Of a DNA stretch of 64,000 bases, positions 51,845 through 60,678 are shown piece after piece. Location: assembly GCF_016287535.1 (NCBI RefSeq), contig NZ_JAEFAJ010000005.1, positions 62,001 through 126,000 on the forward strand. The letters are read 5' to 3'. Each line of letters begins with the position of its first letter. The stretch's first letter is position 1. Under the pieces are notes generated by a model, which saw only the letters and a program-made list of their open reading frames with translations, searched no databases and was not told where the DNA came from. Both the position numbers and the translations under genes were made by a program. The DNA is from Ruminococcus sp. (GTDB taxonomy: Bacteria; Bacillota; Clostridia; Oscillospirales; Ruminococcaceae).

Positions 51845-52408
51845 ATGCTTACACATACCGGAACACAGACAATAGAGACGGAAAGGCTCATACTCAGAAG
51901 ATTTGAATATACCGACTGTGACGCGGTATTCAGGAACTGGGCAAGCGACGAAAATGTGCAGAAGATGTACTCTGAGCCTACATACCGTACAAAAGAAGAG
52001 GTCAACGGCCTCCTTGACAAGTACATATGCAATTATGAACGTGAGGATTACTATCGCTGGGCGGTCATAGACAGGGAAGCAGGGGAGTGTATCGGTCAGA
52101 TAGCCTATTTCCTTGTCGACAGCAAAAACCACTTTGCGGAGATAGAGTACTGCATCGGTGCGGAATTCCAGTGCAGGGGCTATGCAACGGAAGCCACAAA
52201 GGCTGTTATAGCCTTCGGATTTGACAGAATGAATCTGCATAAGGTTCAGATCTGTACCAAAACTATAAACGCGCAGTCAAAAAGGGTCATAGAGAAGTGC
52301 GGCTTCACTTATGAGGGCACTCTCAGGGACTACTTCTTTATGGACGGAGAGTATGTGGGAAGGCTTTATTTTTCCATACTCAGGGACGAATACGAAAACA
52401 GGAGGTAA
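51845..52408 (+). CDS. GNAT acetyltransferase (RimJ-like)
   Basis: 187 residues. Begins with IETERLILRRFEYTDCDAVF; acetyl-CoA loop in CIGAEFQCRGYATEATKAVI; ends with KRVIEKCGFTYEGTLRDYFF. This is the RimJ/RimL-type GNAT group that acetylates N-termini or small molecules. The substrate is unknown. RBS TTGGAGGG. It is coupled to the thioesterase gene, whose RBS lies in its end. Confidence 0.9.
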   Translation: MLTHTGTQTIETERLILRRFEYTDCDAVFRNWASDENVQKMYSEPTYRTKEEVNGLLDKYICNYEREDYYRWAVIDREAGECIGQIAYFLVDSKNHFAEIEYCIGAEFQCRGYATEATKAVIAFGFDRMNLHKVQICTKTINAQSKRVIEKCGFTYEGTLRDYFFMDGEYVGRLYFSILRDEYENRR

Positions 52409-52411
52409 TAT

Positions 52412-52813
52412 ATGACGGATACAGAAACACTTGAAAGGGTGCGGGAAATATTCAGGGGCGACCGCTTTGCCACAGAGACAGGGGCCGTCATCGACGATAT
52501 AGGCGACCATTACGCAAAGGTAAGCCTTGTGATAAACGAGCACCACAAAAACGCAATGGGCGGTATCATGGGCGGAGTATACTTTACTCTTGCGGACTTT
52601 GCGTTTGCTGTTGCCTCGAACTGGCAGCAGCCCGGAGTTGTGGGGCTGAACTGCGACGCTTCCTTTATCGGAGTGCCGAAAACGGAACGCATAATCGCGG
52701 AGGCAAGGCTTGTCAAGGACGGCAGGACAATATGCTGCTACAATGTGGAGATAAAGGATGAAAAGGACAATCCCATAGCTGCGGTGCAGTGTGTGGGATT
52801 CAGAAAGGCATAA
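52412..52813 (+). CDS. Hotdog-fold thioesterase (PaaI-like)
   Basis: 133 residues. NAMGGIMGGVYFTLADFAFAVASN is the conserved PaaI helix region, including the Asp that acts in catalysis, followed by LNCDASFIGVPKTERIIAEA. It hydrolyses acyl-CoA or acyl-ACP thioesters. It starts 3 nt after the GNAT stop. Confidence 0.88.
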   Translation: MTDTETLERVREIFRGDRFATETGAVIDDIGDHYAKVSLVINEHHKNAMGGIMGGVYFTLADFAFAVASNWQQPGVVGLNCDASFIGVPKTERIIAEARLVKDGRTICCYNVEIKDEKDNPIAAVQCVGFRKA

Positions 52814-52814
52814 G

Positions 52815-52846
52815 AAAAAAGCTGCATATCGCAGCTTTTTTCTTTC
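52815..52846. terminator. Bidirectional terminator
   Basis: AAAAAAGCTGC and GCAGCTTTTTT pair around ATATC between the convergent thioesterase and GGDEF genes. Confidence 0.85.
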
Positions 52847-52848
52847 AT

Positions 52849-54759
52849 TCAGATCTTTTCGGATTTTCGCGCAGCCTTCTTCTGCTTTTTTATATCATAC
52901 ATCTTATCGTCAGCGAGTTTGATTATGTTATAGAGCGTGTCTCCGGGTTTTGCCACAGTTACAACGCTGCCTATACTTGCGGATATGGTATACGGCTTCT
53001 GAAGAAGCTTGTTTATGTTTTCAAGAGCTGTATTGAGCTTCCGGGCGAGGGTAACAGCGTCTCCGTGAGTGGCGTTGGGGCTGAAATAAACGAACTCGTC
53101 GCCGCCGAAACGGGCACAGATAGCATTGTTCTCGCAGCAGTTGTGAACTATGCTCGCGATACGCTGTATTGCGAAATCGCCTTCATTATGACCGTAGTTA
53201 TCATTTATGAACTTCAGACCGTCCATATCTATGAAGCTTATCATTATCTGACTGCCTTTTGCAACACATTCCCTGAACATATCGTCGGCAATATTTATGA
53301 AACCGTTGCGGTTGTAGATATTGCAGAGCTGGTCTATGACATAGAGGCGGTTCAGCTCTTCCATTGCCTTGTTGAGATGTGAGAGCTTGCGGATATTCTC
53401 CAGCGAGTTGCTCAGCACCATTGAAAACGTATGACACACAAGGCTGTATGTAGGGAAATCGCTGTTTGTGAATATATAATATCCGAGACAGCGGTCACTG
53501 AAATGCAGGGGCAGGAAATAGTTTACGCAGCTTCTTTCCTCGAATCCCTCAGGGAACATCTCCCGGCTCGGAAAATAGCTGACGCTTCTGCGCACGCCCT
53601 TGTCCCATATGAGCGGAGCCATCATAAAGTCGGAATAAGGTTTGAGACTGTAATCGAGCTGATCCTGGTTGGAGTTCTCCTGCCAGTCTTCGCAGAGGCA
53701 CAGTGTGAATTTCTCACATTCAAACTCGTCCAAAACATTCGTGATAGCCGCAAAGTAGTCAAACGGAGTCAGGGCTTCGGCAAGACCGGCGGTGAGCCTG
53801 TTTATCATATGGATATTATTGTTGGTATCCTCAGTCTTGCGGTATGTTATCTTCTTGTACTCCTTCAGGTCGTCAGTGCTGCCGTTCTTGCAGCCGCAGC
53901 TTTCATAATAAGCGGGCTCGGCGTCGAGAATGGTGCTGCGAGGCTGTTCAACGCCTTCGAGTACGTTGAATATGATCTGGGCAGCTTTTTCTCCTGCCAG
54001 ATAGAGCGGCCGCTTTACGGAAGTGATAGACGGTGTTGAATTGCGGGCGCTGAAGGTGTTGTCGAAGCCTGTTACCATTATATCGTCAGGGACCTTGTAG
54101 CCGAGCTTGTCAAGAGAGGAAGCAACTGTGAGCGCCATACTGTCATTTGCACAGATAAAGGCGTCGGGAGCTTCAAGTCCTGAAGCGACGAAATCGTCCA
54201 CTGCGAGCTTGCCGTCATAGCTTTTGAAGTTTCCGTAAAAAATGCGCTTTTCCTCTACGGTGAGGCCGTTTTCCTCCATTGCGCTCAGGAAAGCGTCATA
54301 ACGCGCTTTTCCCTCTGGGTTTTCGAGAGGTCCTGAGACATAATTTATGGTCTTTGCACCGTGGTGCTGTATGATATGGTTCACGAGCTTTTTCATGACG
54401 CCGAAGTTGTCGATGCTTATGTCATAGAATTCAGGGTTTTCACGGCTCTCAAAAACAACAGCCGGTATTTTTGCGGCAAGGACGCTGCTGAATATGCGGT
54501 TTCGCAGCATTCCGTCGCCGAAGGTGTTTGTCATGAGCAGAGCGCCGTCGAACTGGGTGTAGTCTACGAGGTTATATATACTTGTTTCGCCAATGTCGAA
54601 TTTATCGCTGCCGACCATTCCTCCGAAGCCTGCAACATAGGAGATGTTCATATTGTGCGCAAAGGCGAATGCATTGATCCCTTTGAAAATGTTGTACTGA
54701 TATTCTTCGTCCAGACCGGAAACAATAACAACGATCTTTTTTGTTTTCTCGCTATCCAT
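52849..54759 (-). CDS. LacI-type sensor fused to a diguanylate cyclase (GGDEF) domain
   Basis: 636 residues from the ATG at 54759 (AGAGGGG upstream). Residues ~7-285 are a periplasmic-binding-protein-like sugar sensor of LacI/GalR effector type (FDGALLMTNTFGDG, FICANDSMALTVASSLDKLG, VTGFDNTFSARNSTPSITSV), but there is no helix-turn-helix, signal peptide or membrane helix. A ~190-residue middle part (GAF-like) follows. The last ~165 residues are a GGDEF domain with intact FGGDEFVYFSPN; the RxxD inhibitory site is missing. It would make c-di-GMP in response to a cytosolic ligand, perhaps a sugar. It is divergent from the large xylanase gene. Confidence 0.88.
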   Translation of the reverse strand: MDSEKTKKIVVIVSGLDEEYQYNIFKGINAFAFAHNMNISYVAGFGGMVGSDKFDIGETSIYNLVDYTQFDGALLMTNTFGDGMLRNRIFSSVLAAKIPAVVFESRENPEFYDISIDNFGVMKKLVNHIIQHHGAKTINYVSGPLENPEGKARYDAFLSAMEENGLTVEEKRIFYGNFKSYDGKLAVDDFVASGLEAPDAFICANDSMALTVASSLDKLGYKVPDDIMVTGFDNTFSARNSTPSITSVKRPLYLAGEKAAQIIFNVLEGVEQPRSTILDAEPAYYESCGCKNGSTDDLKEYKKITYRKTEDTNNNIHMINRLTAGLAEALTPFDYFAAITNVLDEFECEKFTLCLCEDWQENSNQDQLDYSLKPYSDFMMAPLIWDKGVRRSVSYFPSREMFPEGFEERSCVNYFLPLHFSDRCLGYYIFTNSDFPTYSLVCHTFSMVLSNSLENIRKLSHLNKAMEELNRLYVIDQLCNIYNRNGFINIADDMFRECVAKGSQIMISFIDMDGLKFINDNYGHNEGDFAIQRIASIVHNCCENNAICARFGGDEFVYFSPNATHGDAVTLARKLNTALENINKLLQKPYTISASIGSVVTVAKPGDTLYNIIKLADDKMYDIKKQKKAARKSEKI

Positions 54760-55391
54760 ATTTATTATCCCCTCTTTAACAACAAAATGATATATCAAAA
54801 ATATATACCACTATTATTATAGTACATTTTACATAAAAAATAAATAGATTCAGAAAATTTTGTAGAAAGTCACATAAAAAGTAATGCGGAGTTGTGCACA
54901 CCGTAGAAGGGGAGAAAAAAGAATCGTAATGACGTGATCCAGGGCGCTGTTGAAATGGCAGGGCAACATTCACAAACAAATTTCCTGGTAGTAATTTGCT
55001 TAAAAACATATCCGTGGCGTATTACAAAAAATACCGGCAAAAATCGCCAAAAGCAAATTAGCGCGTTAAAGCTGCAGCACAATAGTGCTATAAAAATCCA
55101 ACTATCAGTACCGCCGCTTTTTGCAGGTAAATAAGGAGAAATGGAGAATGCATAAAAAACCGCAAAAAATTGGAGCTAAAATGTACAAATACAGCAAAAA
55201 ATGAGCAAGAAAAATTATTGTTAGCAAGAATTGACTTGAAAAGTTCATAAAAAAGTAATAAAATTAGTACAAGAGCTGAGGAAGAGGAGGGACGCTTAGG
55301 CACTTGGGGCTTATGTGCTTTTCCTCGGTTGAGATCAAAGATCAAAAGGATTTAATAATCACGTTATTAGAGAAAGTGAGGAATGATCAAC
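54760..55391. promoter_or_regulatory. Divergent intergenic region between GGDEF and xylanase genes
   Basis: About 630 nt, A+T-rich, with no supportable gene. Likely xylanase promoter: TTGAAA (55236-55241), a 17-nt spacer, TAAAAT (55259-55264). The leader from ~55271 can form a closing helix AGCTGAGGAA/TTCCTCGGTT (55274-55283, 55321-55330) around GCAC/GTGC. No c-di-GMP riboswitch motif was recognised. Confidence 0.45.
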
Positions 55392-58300
55392 ATGAAAAAA
55401 GGAATCTTAAAGAAGATCGTCAGCGCAAGCACGACTGCTGTGATGATCGCTTCAAGTATCCCTGCAGTCCCTGCTATTGTTAATGCTGCAGATCAGCAGC
55501 AGAGAGGCAATATAGGCGGCTTCGACTACGAAATGTGGAATCAGAACTATACCGGTCAGGTTTCAATGCAGCCCAGCGCAGGTTCTTTCACCTGTTCATG
55601 GAGCGGTATCGAGAACTTCCTGGCTCGTATGGGCAAGAACTACGACAGCAAGAAGCAGAGATATAATCAGATAGGTTCTGATATTACTCTTACTTATGAT
55701 GTTGAGTACACACCAAGAGGAAATTCTTATATGTGCGTTTACGGCTGGACAAGGAATCCTCTTATGGAATATTATATCGTTGAAGGCTGGGGCGACTGGC
55801 GTCCACCCGGAGACGGTGCTGAGAGAAAGGGTACTGTAACTCTTGACGGCAATACATATGATATTGCAAAGACAATGCGTTACAATCAGCCTTCTCTTGA
55901 CGGTACAGCTACTTTCCCGCAGTACTGGAGCATCCGTCAGACAAGCGGTTCAAGAAACAATACAACAAACTACATGAAGGGCACTATCCATGTCGGCAAG
56001 CACTTTGACGCATGGTCAAAGGCTGGTCTTGATATGTCAGGTACTCTTTATGAGGTATCCCTTAATATCGAGGGCTACAGATCAAGCGGTTCTGCTAACG
56101 TAAAGAGCCTCGCTGTTTATGAGAATGGTTATAACGGCGGTGGCGGCGGCGGTGGAAGCACCGGCGGCGGAAGCACAGCTACAAAGACAGTAGAGCCAGA
56201 TGCAAACGGCGACTACTTCACAAACGATTTTGAGAAGGGTGCAGGCGACTGGACAGGCAGAGGAAGCGCTTCTGTTGACACAAGCAGCAAGAACTACTAT
56301 GATGGTTCAACTTCACTTTATGTTTCAGGAAGAGAGAATGAGTGGAACGGCTGTGCTATCACACTGGATCCCAATGCTTTCGTTCCCGGTGAGACATACA
56401 GCTTCAGCGCTGCAGTTCTCCAGAACAGCGGTTCAAATGTAACTCTTCAGATGTCACTCCAGCAGGGCGACGGCAACGGCGCTTCTTATACTCAGATCGC
56501 TGATTGTACAGCAAAGAGTGGCGAGTGGACAAAGCTTGAAAATACAAAGTTCACAATTCCTGATAATTCAGGAGATATGATCCTTTATATTGAGACTCCT
56601 GAGAGCTCAGGCGACCTCTGCGACTTCTTCGTAGACGCAGTTCAGGTTTCAAAGTCAGGTAAGTCTTCATCTGTAGTAACAGGTCAGGGCAAGGTTAGTG
56701 ACACAACTACAGGCGGTATATCTACAGGCGGCTCAACCGGCGGCGGTTCAACAACCGGCGGCAGCTATACAGGTGTTCGCGCACATCAGAATCTTGACTA
56801 TACATATACAAAGGGCGGCGACGGCTTCAAGGATTACATGGGACCGTACTTCCGTCTCGGTACTTCTGTAAGCGGAAACGAGATCGGCAATTCACAGGCT
56901 CAGCAGTTCATCAAGAAGAACTACAACTCTGTAACCTGTGAGAACGAAATGAAGCCCGATTCTATCGTTGCAGGCGTAAACGGCGATAACGTAAACATCA
57001 GCCTTAACAACGCAAGCGCAATACTCAAGTTCGCAGAGCAGAACGGCATCGGTGTCCGTGGTCATACCTTCGTATGGTACAGCCAGACTCCTGGCTCACT
57101 GTTCCAGGATAACGGCGGTACCGTTTCAAAGGATCGTATGAACAAGCGTCTTGAGAGCATGATCAAGAACACATTCAGCGCTATCAAGAGCCAGTTCCCG
57201 AACCTCAAGCTCCATTCTTACGACGTTTGTAACGAGCTCTTCGTTAACGACGGCGGCGGAATGAGACCTGCTTCAAATTCCAACTGGGTAAGAGTATACG
57301 GCGAAGGCAACTCAGAGTTCGTTGTAAACGCATTCAAGTATGCAAGACAGTATGCTCCTTCAGATTGTAAGCTTTACCTCAATGACTATAACGAGTACAT
57401 GAGCGCTAAGACCAAGGATCTTGTAAACATGGCCAAGACAGTCATGAAGGAAGGTAACTATATCGACGGTATCGGTATGCAGGCTCACCTTGATTCCAAG
57501 TATCCTTCAGCAAGCGAATTCGAGACAGCTATCAAGCAGTTCGAGTCACTCGGACTTGATGTTCAGATCACAGAGCTCGATATCACAAACAGCACAGGTT
57601 CAAACGACAAGCTTTATCCTCAGATCTTTGAGGTTGCTATGAAGCACGCTGCAAACATCTCAACTGTTACTCTCTGGGGTACAACAGATGAGAGAAGCTG
57701 GAGATACCGTGAGAACGGCGGTTCACCGCTTCCGTTCAGCAACTACCAGCCTAAGTCGTTCTACAATAACATCATCGGTCTCTGCACATCTATCCCTGTT
57801 CCTACATCAACAACAACTACTACTACAACTACAACTACTACAACAACCACAACAGAGCCCGTTGAGACAACAACTACAACTACAGCTCCTCCTCAGGATC
57901 TCAAGGATATCCTCAATGAGCAGGTTACACTGTGGGGCGACGCTAACGGCGACGGCGGCGTAGATATGGCTGACGCTGTAAAGATCATGCAGGCTCTCGC
58001 TAACCCCAACAAGTATCAGCTCACAGAGCAGCAGCAGTTCAACGCAGACGTTTATGCAGCTGGCGACGGCATCACAACAAACGATGCAGCTGCTATACAG
58101 GAATATCTCCTTGGCATCATCAAGCAGCTCCCCAAGAGCTATTCTGACGATATCAAGACTGTAACTACTGAGTCGACAACAACGACTACTACTACAACAA
58201 CCACTACAACAACTACAACGACAAAGGCAACAACAACCACTACAACTACTACAACTGCTCCTAAGTCGAACTTCAATTACAACGCTAACTTACAGTACAA

Positions 58301-59102
58301 GGCAGCTCCCGATTATTACTTCAACGGCTGCCAGCAGCAGGGTAAGGTCACAAAGGAGAGCTATAACGGCATAAACGGTTATAACAGCTGCAATGTTTAT
58401 ACTCCTTATAACTATGATCCGAGCAAGAAGTACAACATCTTCTATCTCATGCACGGCGGCGGAGAGAATGAGAACACTCTGATCTCCCAGAATGATACAA
58501 TGATCCAGAATATGCTGGACAACATGATCAAGAACGGCGAGCTTGAGCCCCTTATCGTTGTATTCCCGACATTCAACAAGACAGAAGCAGGACGCTTCTA
58601 CAGCGAGTTCCGTCAGAGCTTAGTTCCTTTTGTTGAGGGTAAGTATTCAACTTATGCTAACAAGGATACATCTGAGAGCTCACTCAAGGCTTCAAGAATG
58701 CACAGAGCATATGGCGGCTTCTCAATGGGCGGCGTTTCAACATGGGCTGTATTTGAGAACTGCCTCGACATCGTAGGCTACTTCATGCCTCTCAGCGGCG
58801 ACAGCTGGAACGGCAACAGCGCTTACGACAAGGCTAAGGGTATTGCTAATGCAGTTGACAAGTCAGGTCTCCAGAAGAACCAGTACTTTATCTTCTGCGC
58901 TACAGGTTCAACTGATATAGCTTATCCTAATGTTAGTCCTCAGATCGACGAAATGAAGAAGATGAGCCAGTTCGTTTACACTTCGGACTTCTCAAAGGGT
59001 AACCTTTACTTCATGGTAGTTAACGGCAAGGACCACTGGTGGGGCAACGTAAGACATTATGTATATGATGGACTTCCTTACTTCTTCCACGAAGGTCAGT
59101 AA
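55392..59102 (+). CDS. Cellulosomal multi-enzyme GH11-CBM22-GH10-dockerin-CE1 (xylanase/feruloyl or acetyl esterase)
   Basis: 1236 residues from the ATG at 55392 (GAGG at 55378-55381, 10 nt away; the ATG at 55383 touches the RBS). Domains by position: signal peptide; GH11 at 55490-56130 with both Glu (NPLMEYYIVEGWG, NIEGYRSSGSA); Gly linker; CBM22-like at 56200-56660; GH10 at 56790-57800 with acid/base Glu in DVCNELFVND and nucleophile Glu in VQITELDITN; Thr linker; internal dockerin at 57935-58140 (GDANGDGGVDMADAVKIMQA); second Thr linker; CE1 esterase at 58290-59100 with nucleophile Ser in GGFSMGGVS and His in GKDHWWG. It combines two kinds of xylanase with an esterase, like R. flavefaciens XynD-type proteins. 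Divergent from a c-di-GMP synthase. Confidence 0.95.
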   Translation: MKKGILKKIVSASTTAVMIASSIPAVPAIVNAADQQQRGNIGGFDYEMWNQNYTGQVSMQPSAGSFTCSWSGIENFLARMGKNYDSKKQRYNQIGSDITLTYDVEYTPRGNSYMCVYGWTRNPLMEYYIVEGWGDWRPPGDGAERKGTVTLDGNTYDIAKTMRYNQPSLDGTATFPQYWSIRQTSGSRNNTTNYMKGTIHVGKHFDAWSKAGLDMSGTLYEVSLNIEGYRSSGSANVKSLAVYENGYNGGGGGGGSTGGGSTATKTVEPDANGDYFTNDFEKGAGDWTGRGSASVDTSSKNYYDGSTSLYVSGRENEWNGCAITLDPNAFVPGETYSFSAAVLQNSGSNVTLQMSLQQGDGNGASYTQIADCTAKSGEWTKLENTKFTIPDNSGDMILYIETPESSGDLCDFFVDAVQVSKSGKSSSVVTGQGKVSDTTTGGISTGGSTGGGSTTGGSYTGVRAHQNLDYTYTKGGDGFKDYMGPYFRLGTSVSGNEIGNSQAQQFIKKNYNSVTCENEMKPDSIVAGVNGDNVNISLNNASAILKFAEQNGIGVRGHTFVWYSQTPGSLFQDNGGTVSKDRMNKRLESMIKNTFSAIKSQFPNLKLHSYDVCNELFVNDGGGMRPASNSNWVRVYGEGNSEFVVNAFKYARQYAPSDCKLYLNDYNEYMSAKTKDLVNMAKTVMKEGNYIDGIGMQAHLDSKYPSASEFETAIKQFESLGLDVQITELDITNSTGSNDKLYPQIFEVAMKHAANISTVTLWGTTDERSWRYRENGGSPLPFSNYQPKSFYNNIIGLCTSIPVPTSTTTTTTTTTTTTTTTEPVETTTTTTAPPQDLKDILNEQVTLWGDANGDGGVDMADAVKIMQALANPNKYQLTEQQQFNADVYAAGDGITTNDAAAIQEYLLGIIKQLPKSYSDDIKTVTTESTTTTTTTTTTTTTTTTKATTTTTTTTTAPKSNFNYNANLQYKAAPDYYFNGCQQQGKVTKESYNGINGYNSCNVYTPYNYDPSKKYNIFYLMHGGGENENTLISQNDTMIQNMLDNMIKNGELEPLIVVFPTFNKTEAGRFYSEFRQSLVPFVEGKYSTYANKDTSESSLKASRMHRAYGGFSMGGVSTWAVFENCLDIVGYFMPLSGDSWNGNSAYDKAKGIANAVDKSGLQKNQYFIFCATGSTDIAYPNVSPQIDEMKKMSQFVYTSDFSKGNLYFMVVNGKDHWWGNVRHYVYDGLPYFFHEGQ

Positions 59103-59127
59103 GATCTGCTAAATTCAAAATATTTAA

Positions 59128-59186
59128 ACCGGGAACATTATGTTCCCGGTTTTTTTTATGTATTTTAAGGAGCCTGAAGGCTCCTT
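59128..59186 (+). terminator. Tandem terminators after the xylanase gene
   Basis: AACCGGGAACA/TGTTCCCGGTT around TTA with eight T's follows, then AAGGAGCC/GGCTCCTT with six T's. Confidence 0.9.
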
Positions 59187-59287
59187 TTTTATGGGCGCTT
59201 TTGTCACGGAAAAGACGAAACGAAGGGCTTTTGCGGCGCCGGTCAGGTGTATGCGAAAAAAACTTTTTATAAATTTCAAAAAAGCTA

Positions 59288-59350
59288 TTGACAAACAGTA
59301 TGAGATGTGGTATTATCTAAGTGTAATAACCGTACTATCCGATATAGTAC
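59288..59350 (+). promoter_or_regulatory. Promoter and dyad operator of the GntR-ABC operon
   Basis: TTGACA (59288-59293), a 17-nt spacer, TATTAT (59311-59316). Just downstream, GTACTAT and ATAGTAC face each other around CCGAT (59332-59350), a likely site for the GntR protein encoded next, giving autoregulation. Confidence 0.7.
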
Positions 59351-59374
59351 ACTCGCTACAGAAAGGAGCTGCAT

Positions 59375-59752
59375 ATGTTTTCTATCGACCTGACAAGCAG
59401 AATACCCATTTATGAGCAGATTTATCAGAAGATCGTCATGCTTATCCTTAACGGGACACTTGCAGAGAACGATCAGCTTCCGAGTGTGAGAAGTCTTGCC
59501 AAATCCACAGGAGTGAATCCTAATACCGTTGCAAAAGCCTATCAGGAGCTTGAACGCAATGGGGTGATATACTCCGTACCGGGAAGAGGCAGTTTCATAT
59601 CTGCTCAGAATTATGATGAATTCCGGAAAAAGGTGCTTGAGGATTTCGATTCGACTGTGAATGAAGCCTTCGATAAGGGAATATCTCCCGGCGATCTGAA
59701 GGACAGGATAGATTCTCTGCATCAATCTTACAGAAAGGAAAACAGACCATGA
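59375..59752 (+). CDS. GntR-family repressor, YtrA type
   Basis: 125 residues: winged helix-turn-helix PIYEQIYQKIVMLILNGTL, LPSVRSLAKSTGVNPNTVAKAYQELE and VPGRGSFI, followed by a short two-helix dimer domain of ~45 residues, as in the YtrA subfamily. These usually repress an ABC transporter operon, here the two genes downstream. RBS GAAAGGAG. Its stop overlaps the start of the ATPase gene by 4 nt (ATGA). Confidence 0.93.
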   Translation: MFSIDLTSRIPIYEQIYQKIVMLILNGTLAENDQLPSVRSLAKSTGVNPNTVAKAYQELERNGVIYSVPGRGSFISAQNYDEFRKKVLEDFDSTVNEAFDKGISPGDLKDRIDSLHQSYRKENRP

Positions 59753-60678
59753 TTGAACTAAAAAATACAGTGAAGAAATTCGACAGCTTTACGGCTCTTG
59801 ACGGCGTTGATCTCAGTATCGAAAAGGGAACCGCTTTTGGTCTGATCGGTTCCAACGGCGCCGGAAAGTCTACTATACTGAGACTGATATCCGGCATCTA
59901 TTCGCCTGAGTCCGGTGAAGTGCTTATTGACGGTGAAAATGTTTTTGATAATGTGAATGCAAAGCAGAAGGTGTTCTTCATCAATGACGAGACCGTTCAG
60001 TTCGGAAGCTTCACTCTGAATAAGCTTAAAAGCTACTACAGGAACTTCTATCCGTCCTTCTCGGAGGAGATCTTCGAGACACTGCGCAAAAAGACAGGGC
60101 TGCCGCTGGATAAGAAGATAAGCAGCTTTTCAAAGGGCATGAAGCGTCAGGCTATCGTTATAATAGGTCTTGCCTGCTGTACAGAGTATCTTCTGCTTGA
60201 CGAGGCGTTTGACGGCCTTGATCCCACTATGAGGATCATAGTAAAGAAGATGCTTGTAGACGCTATGCTCGACAGAAAGCTTACGACCATAATCTCCTCG
60301 CATAACCTGAAGGAGATAAACGAGCTCTGTGATACGGCTGCTCTGCTTCACAACGGAAAGATCATCTTCTCACGGGATATTGACGATGTAAAGGGCAGCG
60401 TACATAAGATACAGGCTGTATTCAACAAGAATGAGGACGGAACTGTCCCGTACTTTAAAAAGGAAGATTTTGCCCAGGAAGGTATCGAGGTACTGCACTA
60501 TGAGCAGAGTCAGAGTATATGCTTCATCATAGCAAAGGGTGATATCGAAACTATCAAGGCGTCGCTTATACCTAAGCATCCTATGCTGACAGAGGTCATA
60601 CCGCTCACGCTTGAAGAAATATTTATCTATGAACTGGAGGTGCTCGGTTATGACAGCAGCGACAACATCAGTGAATAA
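59749..60678 (+). CDS. ABC transporter ATP-binding protein
   Basis: 309 residues. Walker A GLIGSNGAGKSTILRLI, signature region ISSFSKGMKRQAIVIIGLA (FSKGM in place of LSGGQ), Walker B YLLLDEAFDGLDP, H-loop TIISSHNLKEI. A C-terminal extension of ~90 residues follows. It belongs to the YtrB-like group that works with GntR-YtrA regulators. Translationally coupled to the gntR gene, it overlaps the next gene by 29 nt. Confidence 0.93.
   Translation: MIELKNTVKKFDSFTALDGVDLSIEKGTAFGLIGSNGAGKSTILRLISGIYSPESGEVLIDGENVFDNVNAKQKVFFINDETVQFGSFTLNKLKSYYRNFYPSFSEEIFETLRKKTGLPLDKKISSFSKGMKRQAIVIIGLACCTEYLLLDEAFDGLDPTMRIIVKKMLVDAMLDRKLTTIISSHNLKEINELCDTAALLHNGKIIFSRDIDDVKGSVHKIQAVFNKNEDGTVPYFKKEDFAQEGIEVLHYEQSQSICFIIAKGDIETIKASLIPKHPMLTEVIPLTLEEIFIYELEVLGYDSSDNISE

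Noticed and set aside
54760..55391. c-di-GMP riboswitch in front of the xylanase gene
   Set aside because: The conserved GEMM-I core and tetraloop-receptor elements were not seen; only a simple helix can be drawn.
57800..58260. Short ACA/ACT repeat arrays that might look like CRISPR or tandem repeats
   Set aside because: They are Thr-rich linkers in frame within the xylanase protein, without regular spacers.
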